A stretch of 43,636 nt of DNA, from contig JAHQVS010000194.1 of assembly GCA_019634215.1 (NCBI GenBank), positions 1 to 43,636 of the forward strand, written 5' to 3'. Below are positions 16,933 to 25,277 of the stretch, one piece after another. The position numbers were made by a program, and so were the translations under genes. This DNA is from Paracoccaceae bacterium. Lineage in GTDB: Bacteria > Pseudomonadota > Alphaproteobacteria > Rhodobacterales > Rhodobacteraceae. The notes beneath the pieces are model-generated. The model saw only the letters and a list, made by a program, of their open reading frames with translations, was not told the origin of the DNA and searched no databases. Every line of letters starts with the position of its first letter. Positions within the stretch are counted from its first letter, which is position 1.

Positions 16933-17794
16933 GGGTCGCCAGCGCCCCGCCCTTTTCAACCACGGCGTCGCCCGCGTTTTGAGTCCAACGGGCGAAAATC
17001 GCCCTCATGGAATGCGGGTCGTCCCCCGCGCTGTCTAGAGTGTCATCCGTCACTACAGTCAGCGGCGGGCGGCGTTTGGGATCGAGGCGGAGATCATGGG
17101 TGATGGTTGAGCCGTAGGCTGCGGGAGCTTGCGGGTCGTCACGCACCTTGTCGATCATGAGGATGCGGGTGCCGAGGGTGAATGCTTCTTGGATATCGTG
17201 GGTGACCATGACGATGGTCATCTTGTTGCGCTCCCACAGCTCCAGTATCAGGCTGTGCATAGAACGCTTAGTGGCTTGGTCTAGAGCGCCGAAAGGCTCA
17301 TCTAGTAGCAGCACTTTCGGCTCCATGATCATGGCTTGAGCGATTGCCAGCCGCTGCTGCATGCCGCCGGAGAGCTGGCAGGGATATTTATCTAGCGCGT
17401 CGCCGAGGCCGACCTCCTCTAACAAGGCGGCGGCGCGCTCTCGGAGGTGACGGCGCTTGGCGCCAAGCGGGCGTGTGAACCAGTTTCCGGATTTGAGCTG
17501 AGGGCCGATCATCACGTTTTGCAGTGCTGTTAGGTGCGGGAACACAGAATAGCGTTGGAACACGACGCCTCGGTCCGGTTGCGGTTCTTCGTCGACCGGT
17601 TCGCCGTCGATCAGGATACGCCCCTTGGTCGGCGTCTCCATCGAGAGAAGAATGCGCAAAAGCGTCGTCTTTCCGGCGCCTGAAGGGCCGAGGATGGTGC
17701 AGAACTCATGGTCCGGCAGCACCGTCGACACACGCTCCAGGATCGGTGTCGATCCGTAGGATTTAAATATGTTGTCGATGGTTATTTCTGTCAT
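16922..17794 (-). CDS. ABC transporter ATP-binding protein of the guanidine/urea-type importer
   Basis: ATPase of about 290 aa. Walker A is [12 protein letters not shown], the Q-loop is [12 protein letters not shown], the signature is [15 protein letters not shown], Walker B is [13 protein letters not shown] and the switch His is in MVTHDIQEA. The C-terminal tail beyond the core (about 40 residues, [13 protein letters not shown]) is longer than in TauB/SsuB. The ATG at 17794 overlaps the permease stop as ATGA. It is predicted to power the permease at 17791-18615. Confidence 0.9.
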   Translation of the reverse strand: MTEITIDNIFKSYGSTPILERVSTVLPDHEFCTILGPSGAGKTTLLRILLSMETPTKGRILIDGEPVDEEPQPDRGVVFQRYSVFPHLTALQNVMIGPQLKSGNWFTRPLGAKRRHLRERAAALLEEVGLGDALDKYPCQLSGGMQQRLAIAQAMIMEPKVLLLDEPFGALDQATKRSMHSLILELWERNKMTIVMVTHDIQEAFTLGTRILMIDKVRDDPQAPAAYGSTITHDLRLDPKRRPPLTVVTDDTLDSAGDDPHSMRAIFARWTQNAGDAVVEKGGALATRGE

Positions 17795-18615
17795 GACGGC
17801 TTCAACTCCAGGTGCCGCCAACGGCAATACCAACGCGACCAGGAAGCCAGGGCGTAATCCATTAGGAAGGCGAGCAGGGTGATCCAGAGCACGTAAGGCA
17901 GGATGATATCCATCGACAGATAGCGCCGGACCAGGAAGATGCGATAGCCTAGCCCGCCCTCCGATGCGATCGCTTCCGCCGCGATCAGGAACAGCCAGGC
18001 CGAACCGAGGGAGAGGCGGAGGCTGTCGACCAGGCGCGGCATGACCTGCGGCAGTACGATTTGGGTCATGATCTGCATGGTGGAGGCGCCGAGGGTCTGC
18101 GCTTTAATGAGCTGCTCGCGTGGGATCTGGGTGACGCTGAGAGCGACGTCTCGGGTGAGGAATGGGGCGAGGCCGAACACAATCAGAACGATCTTCGAAG
18201 TCTCGCCCAGACCGAAAATTATGAATAAGATCGGCAGCACCGCCAGTGGTGGGATCAATGAAAAGGCGGCGACGAACGGCTCCCACATGCGGCGTAGGTA
18301 GGGCAGGAAGCCGACAGGCAACCCTATGACTAGGCAGAGGATTACCGAGATACCGAGGCCAGTAAGCAAGCGCTCTAGGCTGACATACGTGTCTTGCCAG
18401 AACACATACTGGCCGGTGCGGCGGTTCTCGGTGAAGGCCAGGTTGTGCATGGCCTCGCCAAATGCCGTGAAGCTCGGCATCAGTTTGTCGTTCGGATTCT
18501 CCGCCAGCCGGGTTTCTGATCCAGCCATATAGAATAGAATAGCTGCGATAAATGGTAAGCACGCCAGGAAGATAGCGACCGGGCGGTTCGGAATATAGTT
18601 GAATGCGCGCTTCAT
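17791..18615 (-). CDS. ABC transporter permease of the guanidine/urea-type importer
   Basis: Inner-membrane permease of 274 aa, with a first membrane helix (AIFLACLPFIAAILFYMAG) and a soluble stretch (about 35-80) containing MPSFTAFGEAMHNLAFTENRR. The transmembrane core reads SLIPPLAVLPILFIIFGLGE, and PREQLIKAQTLGASTMQIMTQ is the EAA loop. This extended N-terminus is typical of the permease that goes with the urea-carboxylase-region binding proteins. Start at 18615. A strong hairpin separates it from the binding-protein gene. Confidence 0.9.
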   Translation of the reverse strand: MKRAFNYIPNRPVAIFLACLPFIAAILFYMAGSETRLAENPNDKLMPSFTAFGEAMHNLAFTENRRTGQYVFWQDTYVSLERLLTGLGISVILCLVIGLPVGFLPYLRRMWEPFVAAFSLIPPLAVLPILFIIFGLGETSKIVLIVFGLAPFLTRDVALSVTQIPREQLIKAQTLGASTMQIMTQIVLPQVMPRLVDSLRLSLGSAWLFLIAAEAIASEGGLGYRIFLVRRYLSMDIILPYVLWITLLAFLMDYALASWSRWYCRWRHLELKPS

Positions 18616-18654
18616 CGGGCCTCCGGGCCTGGGCGGCGGGGCGTCTCAGTCATG

Positions 18655-18692
18655 CGACGACGCCGCCCGGAGAGGGGTGGGCGGCGCCGTCG
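18655..18692 (-). terminator. Stem-loop between binding-protein and permease genes
   Basis: A 14-bp stem with one G-T pair (18655-18668 with 18679-18692) around a 10-base loop, between the stop of the binding protein and the start of the permease. No T-run follows, so it is more likely a processing or stability element than a full terminator. Confidence 0.65.
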
Positions 18693-18709
18693 CTGACGGG
18701 ATCGGCGGC

Positions 18710-19780
18710 TTACAGCTCGCCTTTCACCGCCATCTCGGTGAAGCTGGCGTTGATACGCAGTTTCACATTGTTTTCGTCGCCTAGAATGGAGCCGTCGGGG
18801 AATTCGATGCCGACGAAATCCTTGCTCGGCGCGTTCTCGCCGAACAGGCCCACGTCGTATGAGAAGGTGCGCACGAAGTCCCAAACCTCCTTGTGCCGAT
18901 CGGAGGTCATGGTGTCGAAGGCCTCTTTTGGTGTGTAGTACATCTTGGTGGAGGCGAGCTGGGCCTTGTAGTCTTCGACCGAACCGCCGGACATGTCAGC
19001 CAGATCGGCGATCATCTTCTCGGCCGCTTCATCACCGCCGCTCATGATCTGCATGGTCTCATACCAGGCGCCGACGAAGGCTTTGACGAAATCCGGGTCA
19101 CTTTCGACGGTATCGGTGTGGAATAGCATGACATCGACGATCTCCTCCGGTGTGGAGGCGCTGTCGAAGATCCGCTTGTCACCCTCGACTGCGTTCTCCA
19201 TTTGCAGGAGCACCGGGTTCCAGGTGACGGCGTGCTTAATTTCATCCGAGCCGATATAAGCCGGACCGATGTCGGCGTCCGTGATGTTGACGGTTTTGAC
19301 GTCCTTGAGGCTCATGCCCTCTGCCTCAAGCGCGCGGGACAACAGGTAGTGCGAGACCGTCAGTTCGAACAGGTGAACGGTTTCACCCTTGAGATCTTTA
19401 ATGCTTTCAACGGTCTTGGAGACGATGCCGTCATTGCCGTTGGAGAAGTCACCCGCAAGGGCGATGGTGGTGTCGACGCCGCCGGCGGCGGGGATGGTGA
19501 GGCCGTCCATGCTGGCGACGGCCATAGCGTCGAGATCACGGGCGACGAATTGGTTGATGCCGCCGACATAGTCTGCGACCTGAATCACCTCGATTTCGAC
19601 GTCATATTTCTTGGCCCATTTGTCGAGGATGCCGTTATCCGCCATCCAGCCATAAGGCATGAAGCCGACATAGATGTTGTAGCCGACGCGGTATTTCTTG
19701 GTTTCGGCCTCAGCTGAGATGAATGGCGCTGTGGCCATCACGGCGGCGGCCAGGGCGGTGGTTATCCAGCGTTTGAGCAT
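18710..19780 (-). CDS. Periplasmic binding protein, putative guanidine/urea-type ABC importer
   Basis: Substrate receptor of about 356 aa. The signal peptide is WITTALAAAVMATAPFISAEA. The mature protein matches the binding proteins found next to urea/guanidine carboxylase genes (TIGR03427-like as I recall it): YNIYVGFMPYGWMADNGIL, then VQVADYV-type VIQVADYVGGINQF, then MDGLTIPAAGGVDTTIALAGD and FSNGNDGIVSK. These transporters are linked to guanidine uptake, including the sll1080-1082 genes beside the Synechocystis hydrolase. I choose the ATG at 19780 after AAGGA. With the GdmH-like enzyme downstream, guanidine or a close analogue is the best ligand guess. Confidence 0.88.
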   Translation of the reverse strand: MLKRWITTALAAAVMATAPFISAEAETKKYRVGYNIYVGFMPYGWMADNGILDKWAKKYDVEIEVIQVADYVGGINQFVARDLDAMAVASMDGLTIPAAGGVDTTIALAGDFSNGNDGIVSKTVESIKDLKGETVHLFELTVSHYLLSRALEAEGMSLKDVKTVNITDADIGPAYIGSDEIKHAVTWNPVLLQMENAVEGDKRIFDSASTPEEIVDVMLFHTDTVESDPDFVKAFVGAWYETMQIMSGGDEAAEKMIADLADMSGGSVEDYKAQLASTKMYYTPKEAFDTMTSDRHKEVWDFVRTFSYDVGLFGENAPSKDFVGIEFPDGSILGDENNVKLRINASFTEMAVKGEL

Positions 19781-19793
19781 TGGGCGGGGTCCT

Positions 19794-20576
19794 TCAGCTT
19801 TGTGAGTTGGGGCTGTCATGAGGCGTGCGCCGCCGTGCTGGCGGGAGCGTCGGCCACTCCTCGGCGAGGGCCGCTTTCAACCAAGCGGTGAGATCCTCGA
19901 CAAGGGTGGAGACCATCGCCGCGCCATCCTCGGCGCTGGCTTGGCTGGGGGCGCCGACCACGCCGTTCGGAGTGGTGGCGGGCATTGCGTAGGAGAATTT
20001 TAGGCCGGGGGTCACATCGGCGACATCCTCGGCGCGTTCCGGGCGGACCATCTCGGGGTGGAGGTGAGCCAGCACAGAGGTTTCGCCTTGATTGGCGTGA
20101 ATATCGGCGCCGTCTCGAAAATAGAGCGCGCCGACCCGCTCGGAGATGTCCCACAGGCCCATGGTGGCGAAGCGTGCTTCGGGAAATTCATAACGTAATT
20201 GCAGGATGGCGCTGCGCAGCGGGGCGTCGTTGGTTCCGTGTCCGGAGAGAAAGAGTAGTTTCTTCAATCCGTTGGCGACGGCCCATCGACCCAACTCCAC
20301 GCAGGCTTGAGTTAACGTGGTCGGGTGAAGCGATAGGGTGCCAGGCCATTTGTCTGTGTGGCCAAGCGAGCATCCATAGGCAAGGGCGGGCAGGGTGAGC
20401 ACATTGGCGCGGTCGGCGGCGAGACGGGCGATGCTGTCTGCGGAGATAGTGTCGCATCCGCTGGCGAGATGGGGGCCATGTTGCTCAGTGGCGCCGACCG
20501 GGAGAATCGCCAAATCACGCCCGGAGGCGATGAAGGCCCCAATCTCGTCGCTGGTCATCAAGTCCCATCGCGGCAT
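19794..20576 (-). CDS. Creatininase-family amidohydrolase
   Basis: A member of the creatininase/MftE fold, metal enzymes that open cyclic amides such as creatinine or act on related C-N bonds. Motifs are LPVGATEQHGPHLASGCDT near the N-terminus, GCSLGHTDKWPGTLSL, LFLSGHGTNDAPL and DIHANQGETSVLAHLHP. The length of 260 aa is normal. The ATG at 20576 follows CAAGGGA; an open frame runs back to 20612. It is the first gene of the 12-gene operon. Whether it acts on creatinine or on another cyclic guanidino compound cannot be told from sequence. Confidence 0.88.
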   Translation of the reverse strand: MPRWDLMTSDEIGAFIASGRDLAILPVGATEQHGPHLASGCDTISADSIARLAADRANVLTLPALAYGCSLGHTDKWPGTLSLHPTTLTQACVELGRWAVANGLKKLLFLSGHGTNDAPLRSAILQLRYEFPEARFATMGLWDISERVGALYFRDGADIHANQGETSVLAHLHPEMVRPERAEDVADVTPGLKFSYAMPATTPNGVVGAPSQASAEDGAAMVSTLVEDLTAWLKAALAEEWPTLPPARRRTPHDSPNSQS

Positions 20577-20599
20577 GCTTCGGTCCCTTGAGAGGCGGC

Positions 20600-20628
20600 G
20601 CATTTCGCCCATGTATCTCGGGCGATGC
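20600..20628 (-). promoter_or_regulatory. Leader hairpin upstream of the creatininase-led operon
   Basis: On the - strand GCATCGCCC and GGGCGAAATGC pair (nine base pairs with a two-base bulge) around a nine-base loop, in the region between the divergent promoters and the first gene. It does not match the guanidine-I, -II or -III riboswitch consensus as I know them. A regulatory role is possible but unsupported. Confidence 0.35.
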
Positions 20629-20697
20629 CCTTAGTTCGGGCCATTAGAGTATTCTGATGCAAATTTAGTCAAGAATCCTCGGCGTGATTTTTCATTC

Positions 20698-20726
20698 TGC
20701 ATAATGTGACGTCAGTCACTATTGCA
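20698..20726. promoter_or_regulatory. Candidate operator between the creatininase operon and the glutamine-synthetase-like gene
   Basis: An imperfect palindrome: TGCATAATGTGAC (20698-20710), centre GTCA, then GTCACTATTGCA (20715-20726). The inner arms GTGAC and GTCAC pair exactly. Its place in the divergent intergenic region suggests a binding site for a regulator that controls both sides, perhaps the LuxR-type protein at 22218. Confidence 0.45.
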
Positions 20727-20784
20727 TTCCCGCTTGGCTAGTGTGGGGATGAGACCTTCCTGTCCAATCTTCGGGCAAAGTTCC

Positions 20785-20800
20785 CCTCTCGCCAGAGAGG
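20785..20800 (+). promoter_or_regulatory. Hairpin just upstream of the glutamine-synthetase-like ribosome site
   Basis: CCTCTC and GAGAGG pair around the tetraloop GCCA, ending about ten bases before AGGAGG. It could affect translation start or message stability. No known riboswitch fold was recognised. Confidence 0.35.
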
Positions 20801-20820
20801 CGCCCAATCAGGAGGCGAAA

Positions 20821-22212
20821 ATGGTCGATCAGGCGCGAGTCGCGGAGCTGAAAGCGGACCTGACGGCGCGAGGGGTGAAATATTGCTTCGCCACTTATGT
20901 GGACATCCACGGCGCGCCAAAGGCGAAATGCGTGCCGATCGCCGCGTTTGAGAAGATGTGCGCCGGCTCGGAGCTCTTCACAGTGGGCGCCATGGACGGG
21001 ATGGGATTGGTTGGGCCGGAGAAGGATGAGTGCGCCGCGGTTCCGGATCTCGACAGTCTTATCATCCCGCCCTGGGACCCAAGCTACGCTTGGTTCGCCT
21101 CTGATCTGTATTATGCTGGAAAGCCATATCCGAATTGCAGTCGGGTGATCTTGAAGAAGGCGCTGGCGGCGGCTTCCAGCCAAGGGTTCGGACTAAACCT
21201 GGGAGTCGAGACCGAATTTTACCTACTTCGCCGCACCGAGGAAGGGCTGGAGCCGCCGCAGGCGCAGCCGTTCAAAGGGCCATGTCCAGCCTATGACGTC
21301 CACCAAACCACGCAGTCACTGCCTTATCTGACGCCGATGGTAGAGGCGATGAACGCGTTGGGGTGGGGCGTTTATTCGTTCGACGCCGAGGGTGGGCAGG
21401 GGCAATATGAGTTTGATTTCGCCTATGCCGACGCGCTGACCATGGCTGATCGGCTGGTGTTTTGGCGCTTCATGGTGAAGACGCTGGCCCAGGCGCAAGG
21501 TTTGACGGCCAGCTTTATGCCGAAGCCGTTCTCAAGCGATTTTCGGTCGGGCGCTCATTTCAACATGTCGCTTTACGATCTGGCGTCGGGCGCCAACCGG
21601 TTCGCCGAGGCGCCGGGGAGCTTGGCGGAGAGGCATGGGATTCCGTTTCCGGATCTTGGCTATAACTTCGTTTCTGGCTTGCTCGATCATGCTGGCGCGC
21701 TGGCGGCTGTAACCTGTCCGACCCATAACTCCTACAAGGGGTTGGTGGCGCAGGGCGAGATGGCCGACATGTCATGGGCGCCGGTGTTGGTGGCCTACGG
21801 GGCCAACAACCGCTCGGCGATGCTGCGGTTGCCGATGAACCGGCCATGTGTCGAAAACCGGGCGCCGGACATTTCCTGCAACTTCTATCTTGGCGCCGCG
21901 CTCTCAATCGCAGCGGGGTTGGAGGGCGTGTCGGCGGCGGCAGACCCTGGCGTGCCGATGAACGACAATTTGTATTTGCGTCTGGATCGACCGACGGCGT
22001 TCGATCGATATGAAACAGCCACGGGGACGGTGCGGCGGGTTCCTAGGACCTTGCTGGAAGCGTTGCAGCAGTTTGAAGCCGACCCCCTGGTGGCTCAGAC
22101 CTTTGGCGCGGAGTTTCGTGATATCTTTCTCGGCTTCAAGCTGAAGGAGTGGGAGCGCGATTTTTACCGTGTCGATTCGCCGGAACGGGACCGGATGTTG
22201 GAGTTTGTTTAA
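20821..22212 (+). CDS. Type III glutamine-synthetase-like ligase (GlnT / gamma-glutamylmethylamide synthetase family)
   Basis: ATP-dependent glutamate-amine ligase of 463 aa. The N-terminal beta-grasp segment includes YVDIHGAPKAKCVPI. The catalytic core has GVETEFYLL, the second metal/ammonium motif YEFDFAYADAL, the ATP-site segment SGAHFNMSLYD and RAPDISCNFYLGAALSIAAGL. These fit the GlnT/GMAS branch rather than GlnA. Family members make glutamine, gamma-glutamylmethylamide or gamma-glutamyl-polyamine. The ATG at 20821 follows AGGAGG. It is divergent from the guanidino-type operon, so it could capture the ammonia or methylamine released there. Confidence 0.85.
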   Translation: MVDQARVAELKADLTARGVKYCFATYVDIHGAPKAKCVPIAAFEKMCAGSELFTVGAMDGMGLVGPEKDECAAVPDLDSLIIPPWDPSYAWFASDLYYAGKPYPNCSRVILKKALAAASSQGFGLNLGVETEFYLLRRTEEGLEPPQAQPFKGPCPAYDVHQTTQSLPYLTPMVEAMNALGWGVYSFDAEGGQGQYEFDFAYADALTMADRLVFWRFMVKTLAQAQGLTASFMPKPFSSDFRSGAHFNMSLYDLASGANRFAEAPGSLAERHGIPFPDLGYNFVSGLLDHAGALAAVTCPTHNSYKGLVAQGEMADMSWAPVLVAYGANNRSAMLRLPMNRPCVENRAPDISCNFYLGAALSIAAGLEGVSAAADPGVPMNDNLYLRLDRPTAFDRYETATGTVRRVPRTLLEALQQFEADPLVAQTFGAEFRDIFLGFKLKEWERDFYRVDSPERDRMLEFV

Positions 22213-22217
22213 CGTTA

Positions 22218-23033
22218 TCAAGCGCCACAACCCTCATCCAAGAGGGTGTCGAGGCATATCGCGAACAGCTCGCGTTCTGAGGTGATGTCCAACTTAGCAT
22301 AGAGACGGGCGCGGTGGTTTCGCACCGTGCCGACGGCGATCCCCAGATCCCGGGCGATCAGCGCGTTAGGATAACCGCGCAGCGCGCGGTGGGCGATTTC
22401 CTGCTCGCGGTCGGTCATGCCGTGACGCGTCGCCATGGTGGCGATCAGGGCGTCATAGGCGGGCAAACTCGGTGGAGGGGGGCCGGTTTCCACGTTCGAA
22501 GGACCTGTTACAGCCGTTTGAGCGGCATGGGTTTCGTGCAAGCCACGGAAGGCGTCGGCTACAGTTTCGGCACGGGCGATGATTTTATTGGAGAACTCTT
22601 CATCAGCTGAATCGAGATTGAGGGTGATGAACAGCCCTGGCCGTACTGGCAGGATCAGCGCGATTTCATCGCGTATCAGGGCTGTGCGGTAAATTTCATC
22701 GTAATACCGGTTTTCAAGATCATGCGCTCTCAATCGGCTAATCACCACCATCGATGGCGGCGCATCCTCCTGGGTGAGGCGGTGGAGCGGGTCAAGCCGG
22801 TATAAGCCACTGTCGTAAAAGCAGATTGACTCGGCGGTCATGCCTCCGTGATTACAGAGGATCTCTGGTTGACGGCTGCGCGAGAAGCGCATCACGAGCC
22901 AGCGGTCCACGCCGACTGCATAAGCGAAGGCTGCGCCGAGATGGTCATAAAACATGCCCGCGCCGACGCTTCGCGCCGCTTGGCCGAGTAACGGCCACAA
23001 TCCATTAGCAAACTTGGTGGTTTTTTCCAGCAT
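22218..23033 (-). CDS. LuxR-type transcriptional regulator
   Basis: A 271-aa regulator. The C-terminal LuxR helix-turn-helix is clear: MTDREQEIAHRALRGYPN, then IARDLGIAVGTVRNHRARLY. The N-terminal 190 residues do not carry an obvious response-regulator Asp or autoinducer-domain motif; they contain LVMRFSRSRQPEIL and LILPVRPGLFITLNLDS, which suggest a small ligand-sensing domain. No good ribosome site precedes the ATG at 23033. It converges on the glutamine-synthetase-like gene with only 5 bp between stops, and is a candidate regulator of the nitrogen genes beside it. Confidence 0.85.
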   Translation of the reverse strand: MLEKTTKFANGLWPLLGQAARSVGAGMFYDHLGAAFAYAVGVDRWLVMRFSRSRQPEILCNHGGMTAESICFYDSGLYRLDPLHRLTQEDAPPSMVVISRLRAHDLENRYYDEIYRTALIRDEIALILPVRPGLFITLNLDSADEEFSNKIIARAETVADAFRGLHETHAAQTAVTGPSNVETGPPPPSLPAYDALIATMATRHGMTDREQEIAHRALRGYPNALIARDLGIAVGTVRNHRARLYAKLDITSERELFAICLDTLLDEGCGA

Positions 23034-23102
23034 CGCCGGAATGAGACCATGAGGCGCAACGAAGGGAAAGCCCCGGGCGTCAAAGCCCTACACTTCTTCG
23101 TC

Positions 23103-23135
23103 GCGCAACCGCGGCCACAGTGGCGGCGGTTGCGC
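23103..23135. terminator. Strong inverted repeat after dctM
   Basis: GCGCAACCGC (23103-23112) pairs with GCGGTTGCGC (23126-23135), and inner GCCAC/GTGGC can continue the stem. It lies just after the dctM stop on the - strand. There is no T-run, so it may end transcription only in part. Confidence 0.6.
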
Positions 23136-23143
23136 AGTGCTCT

Positions 23144-24544
23144 TTACGCTAAGCTGGGCAGGAACAACACAATGCCTGGAAGCGCGATAAGACCCGCGAT
23201 GGTGATGGCGTCGGCGACGAAGAACGGCGCGGCGCCCTTAAAAACCTCTTGCACCGAGATGTCGGGCCGGACCCCGGCGACCACGAAGCAGTTAAGGCCG
23301 ATGGGGGGGGTGATTAGGCAGAGCTCGGCCATCTTAACCACCAGAATGCCGAACCAGATGGCGCACATCGGCCCGGACATGCCGAAGGCGCTGTCCTCCG
23401 CTGCCACCAACTCACCGCCGTTCAACGCCATGACAGCCGGATACACCACCGGCAACGTCAACAGCAGCATACCGATGGCGTCCATAAACATGCCGAGTAC
23501 GGCATAGGCCAGCAGGATCAAAACCAGCGTCAGCATCGGGCTTTGATCTAGCGAGGCGATCCAGTCAGAGAAGGCGCCGGGCAGGTCGGCGAAACCGAGG
23601 AAGCGCACATAGATCAGCACGCCCCAGATGATGGTGAAAATCATCACCGACAGCTTCGCGGTCTCCAGCAGCGCTTCCTTGAACTGCGGCCAGCGCATGC
23701 CGTTGCGCAGCGCCAGGACGAACACCACGAAGGCTCCGATAGCGCCGCCCTCGGTCGGCGTGCCCCAGGCGTCGCCGCCAAAGGGGTTGTAGATGAAGAA
23801 GATGATGATCACGACCACGAACACGATCGGCAGCGCTGGCGGCAGGGCGCGGAAGCGCTCGCCCCAGGTGAAACCGCCAACCGGGGGGCCGAAGTTCTTG
23901 AAGCTCAACGCCATGCCGACAATCAACATCGCGTAGATCACCGCCGAGAACATGCCAGGCACGAAGCCGGCCAGCAGCAATTTGCCGACATCCTGTTCAA
24001 CGATGATGGCGTAGATCACCAGGATCGCCGAGGGCGGAATCAAGGAGGCCAGGGTACCGCCAGCTGCGACCACACCGGCGGCGAAGCGCTTATCATAGCC
24101 GACTTTAAGCATTTCCGGGATCGCAATACGGGCGAACACTGCCGAGGTGGCGACGGATGCGCCGGAGACGGCGGCAAAGCCGGCGGTCGCGAACACCGAG
24201 GACACAGCCAAACCGCCCGGTAGCCACCCGACCCATCGCTTAGCGGCCTCGAACAGCGCCTTGGTCAAACCGGCATAATAGGCGAGATACCCGATCAGAA
24301 TAAAAGTTGGGATCAGCGATAGCGCTTGGCTCGAAACCTTAGAGTGCGGCACTTGGCCGGCAGTTTTTGTCGCGACGGTCAGCGCCCAGGTGAATTGGTT
24401 GAGGTCGTATCCCTTCTTCGCCCAGAAAATCCAGATCAGGCCGATTACCCCGGCCAGAGCCGCCGCGAAGGCGACGCGCATGCCAAGCACGACCATGACG
24501 AACATGCCGCCCGTGACGGCGAGGCCGATGTCGATAGGCTCCAT
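23144..24544 (-). CDS. dctM: TRAP transporter large permease (DctM)
   Basis: The 12-helix membrane subunit that couples solute import to a sodium gradient. About 466 aa, the usual length. Seen: GLAVTGGMFVMVVLGMRVAFAAALAG at the start, FAAVSGASVATSAVFARIAIPEM, AAGGTLASLIPPSAILVIYAI and FMDAIGMLLLTLPVVYPAVMAL, all standard for DctM. The ATG at 24544 follows AAGGGGGCGG; a longer open frame to 24649 overlaps dctQ and is rejected. Confidence 0.93.
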   Translation of the reverse strand: MEPIDIGLAVTGGMFVMVVLGMRVAFAAALAGVIGLIWIFWAKKGYDLNQFTWALTVATKTAGQVPHSKVSSQALSLIPTFILIGYLAYYAGLTKALFEAAKRWVGWLPGGLAVSSVFATAGFAAVSGASVATSAVFARIAIPEMLKVGYDKRFAAGVVAAGGTLASLIPPSAILVIYAIIVEQDVGKLLLAGFVPGMFSAVIYAMLIVGMALSFKNFGPPVGGFTWGERFRALPPALPIVFVVVIIIFFIYNPFGGDAWGTPTEGGAIGAFVVFVLALRNGMRWPQFKEALLETAKLSVMIFTIIWGVLIYVRFLGFADLPGAFSDWIASLDQSPMLTLVLILLAYAVLGMFMDAIGMLLLTLPVVYPAVMALNGGELVAAEDSAFGMSGPMCAIWFGILVVKMAELCLITPPIGLNCFVVAGVRPDISVQEVFKGAAPFFVADAITIAGLIALPGIVLFLPSLA

Positions 24545-24554
24545 CACCGCCCCC

Positions 24555-25223
24555 TTAACTCTGTTCTGCGCCGGAGACGCTCTGCGCCTCGCGCGCCGCT
24601 TGCGTTGCGGCGTCCTCGATAAGCGGCACTCCGACCGGGGGCTCGCCACGCCAGATCGCTTGGCCGTAGGAGACGAGTTGCAGCATCAGCCGCGCGCACA
24701 GTACTGAGAAGGCGATCGGCGCCAGCAGCTTCGCCGGCCATAGCGGCAGAGCGATATCGAGGGAGCTGTCGTTACTCCACATCGGCGCGTCGAAGCTGAA
24801 ACTGCGTTCAAAATGGGCGTAAGAGCCCCAGACCAACAGGATCATGAGTAGCAGCATCAGAAATACACCGATGAACTCAACGATCCACAACGCCCGTCCG
24901 CCGAGCCTGCCGATAAGGATGTCCATGCGGATATGGCCGCCTTCGCGCTGGACGAATGACACGCCCATGAAGGCGATCAGAGGCATCGCTTGCTCGATCC
25001 AGTCGACATAGCCGGGCAGCGGGCTGTTCGCCGCGTTGCGTCCGGACACAGAGACCACCGCCAAAAGCATAAGGCTGAACACCGCCAAGCCGCTGATCAG
25101 GGCGAGCGGGCGCTCGATCCGTAATAGGTTTTGATCGAGACGGCTTAACAGAGAGCCGTCAGTGAGCACGGAAGCGCCTGCCGCCATCGTTACCATCCGT
25201 TCGAAAAGCACAAAGGAACGCAT
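24555..25223 (-). CDS. dctQ: TRAP transporter small permease (DctQ)
   Basis: The four-helix small membrane subunit. The family markers are ISGLAVFSLMLLAVVSVSGRN, WIEQAMPLIAFMGVSFVQREGGHIRMD and a final helix near LLAPIAFSVLCARLMLQL. The start is uncertain: the ATG at 25223 sits directly after a hairpin with no ribosome site, and ATGs at 25196 or 25187 are also reasonable. It is 222 aa if started at 25223. Confidence 0.9.
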   Translation of the reverse strand: MRSFVLFERMVTMAAGASVLTDGSLLSRLDQNLLRIERPLALISGLAVFSLMLLAVVSVSGRNAANSPLPGYVDWIEQAMPLIAFMGVSFVQREGGHIRMDILIGRLGGRALWIVEFIGVFLMLLLMILLVWGSYAHFERSFSFDAPMWSNDSSLDIALPLWPAKLLAPIAFSVLCARLMLQLVSYGQAIWRGEPPVGVPLIEDAATQAAREAQSVSGAEQS

Positions 25224-25229
25224 ATGAGA

Positions 25230-25252
25230 GGGCCGGCGCAAAACGCCGGCCC
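25230..25252 (-). terminator. Stem-loop between dctP and dctQ
   Basis: GGGCCGGCG and CGCCGGCCC form a perfect 9-bp stem around a five-base loop, in the short gap between dctP and dctQ. No T-run follows. It probably raises dctP message over dctQM by stabilising the 3-prime end. Confidence 0.65.
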
Positions 25253-25277
25253 AATTAGACGCAATCTGTCAATGTGG

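Noticed and set aside
16922-17833. ATPase gene starting at 17833
   Set aside because: The ATG at 17794 overlaps the permease stop and starts the conserved domain; the extra 13 codons lie inside the permease gene.
20577-20820. Possible guanidine (ykkC-family) riboswitch upstream of the guanidino-type operon
   Set aside because: The conserved core segments of guanidine-I and the ACGR loops of guanidine-II were not found on either strand by eye.
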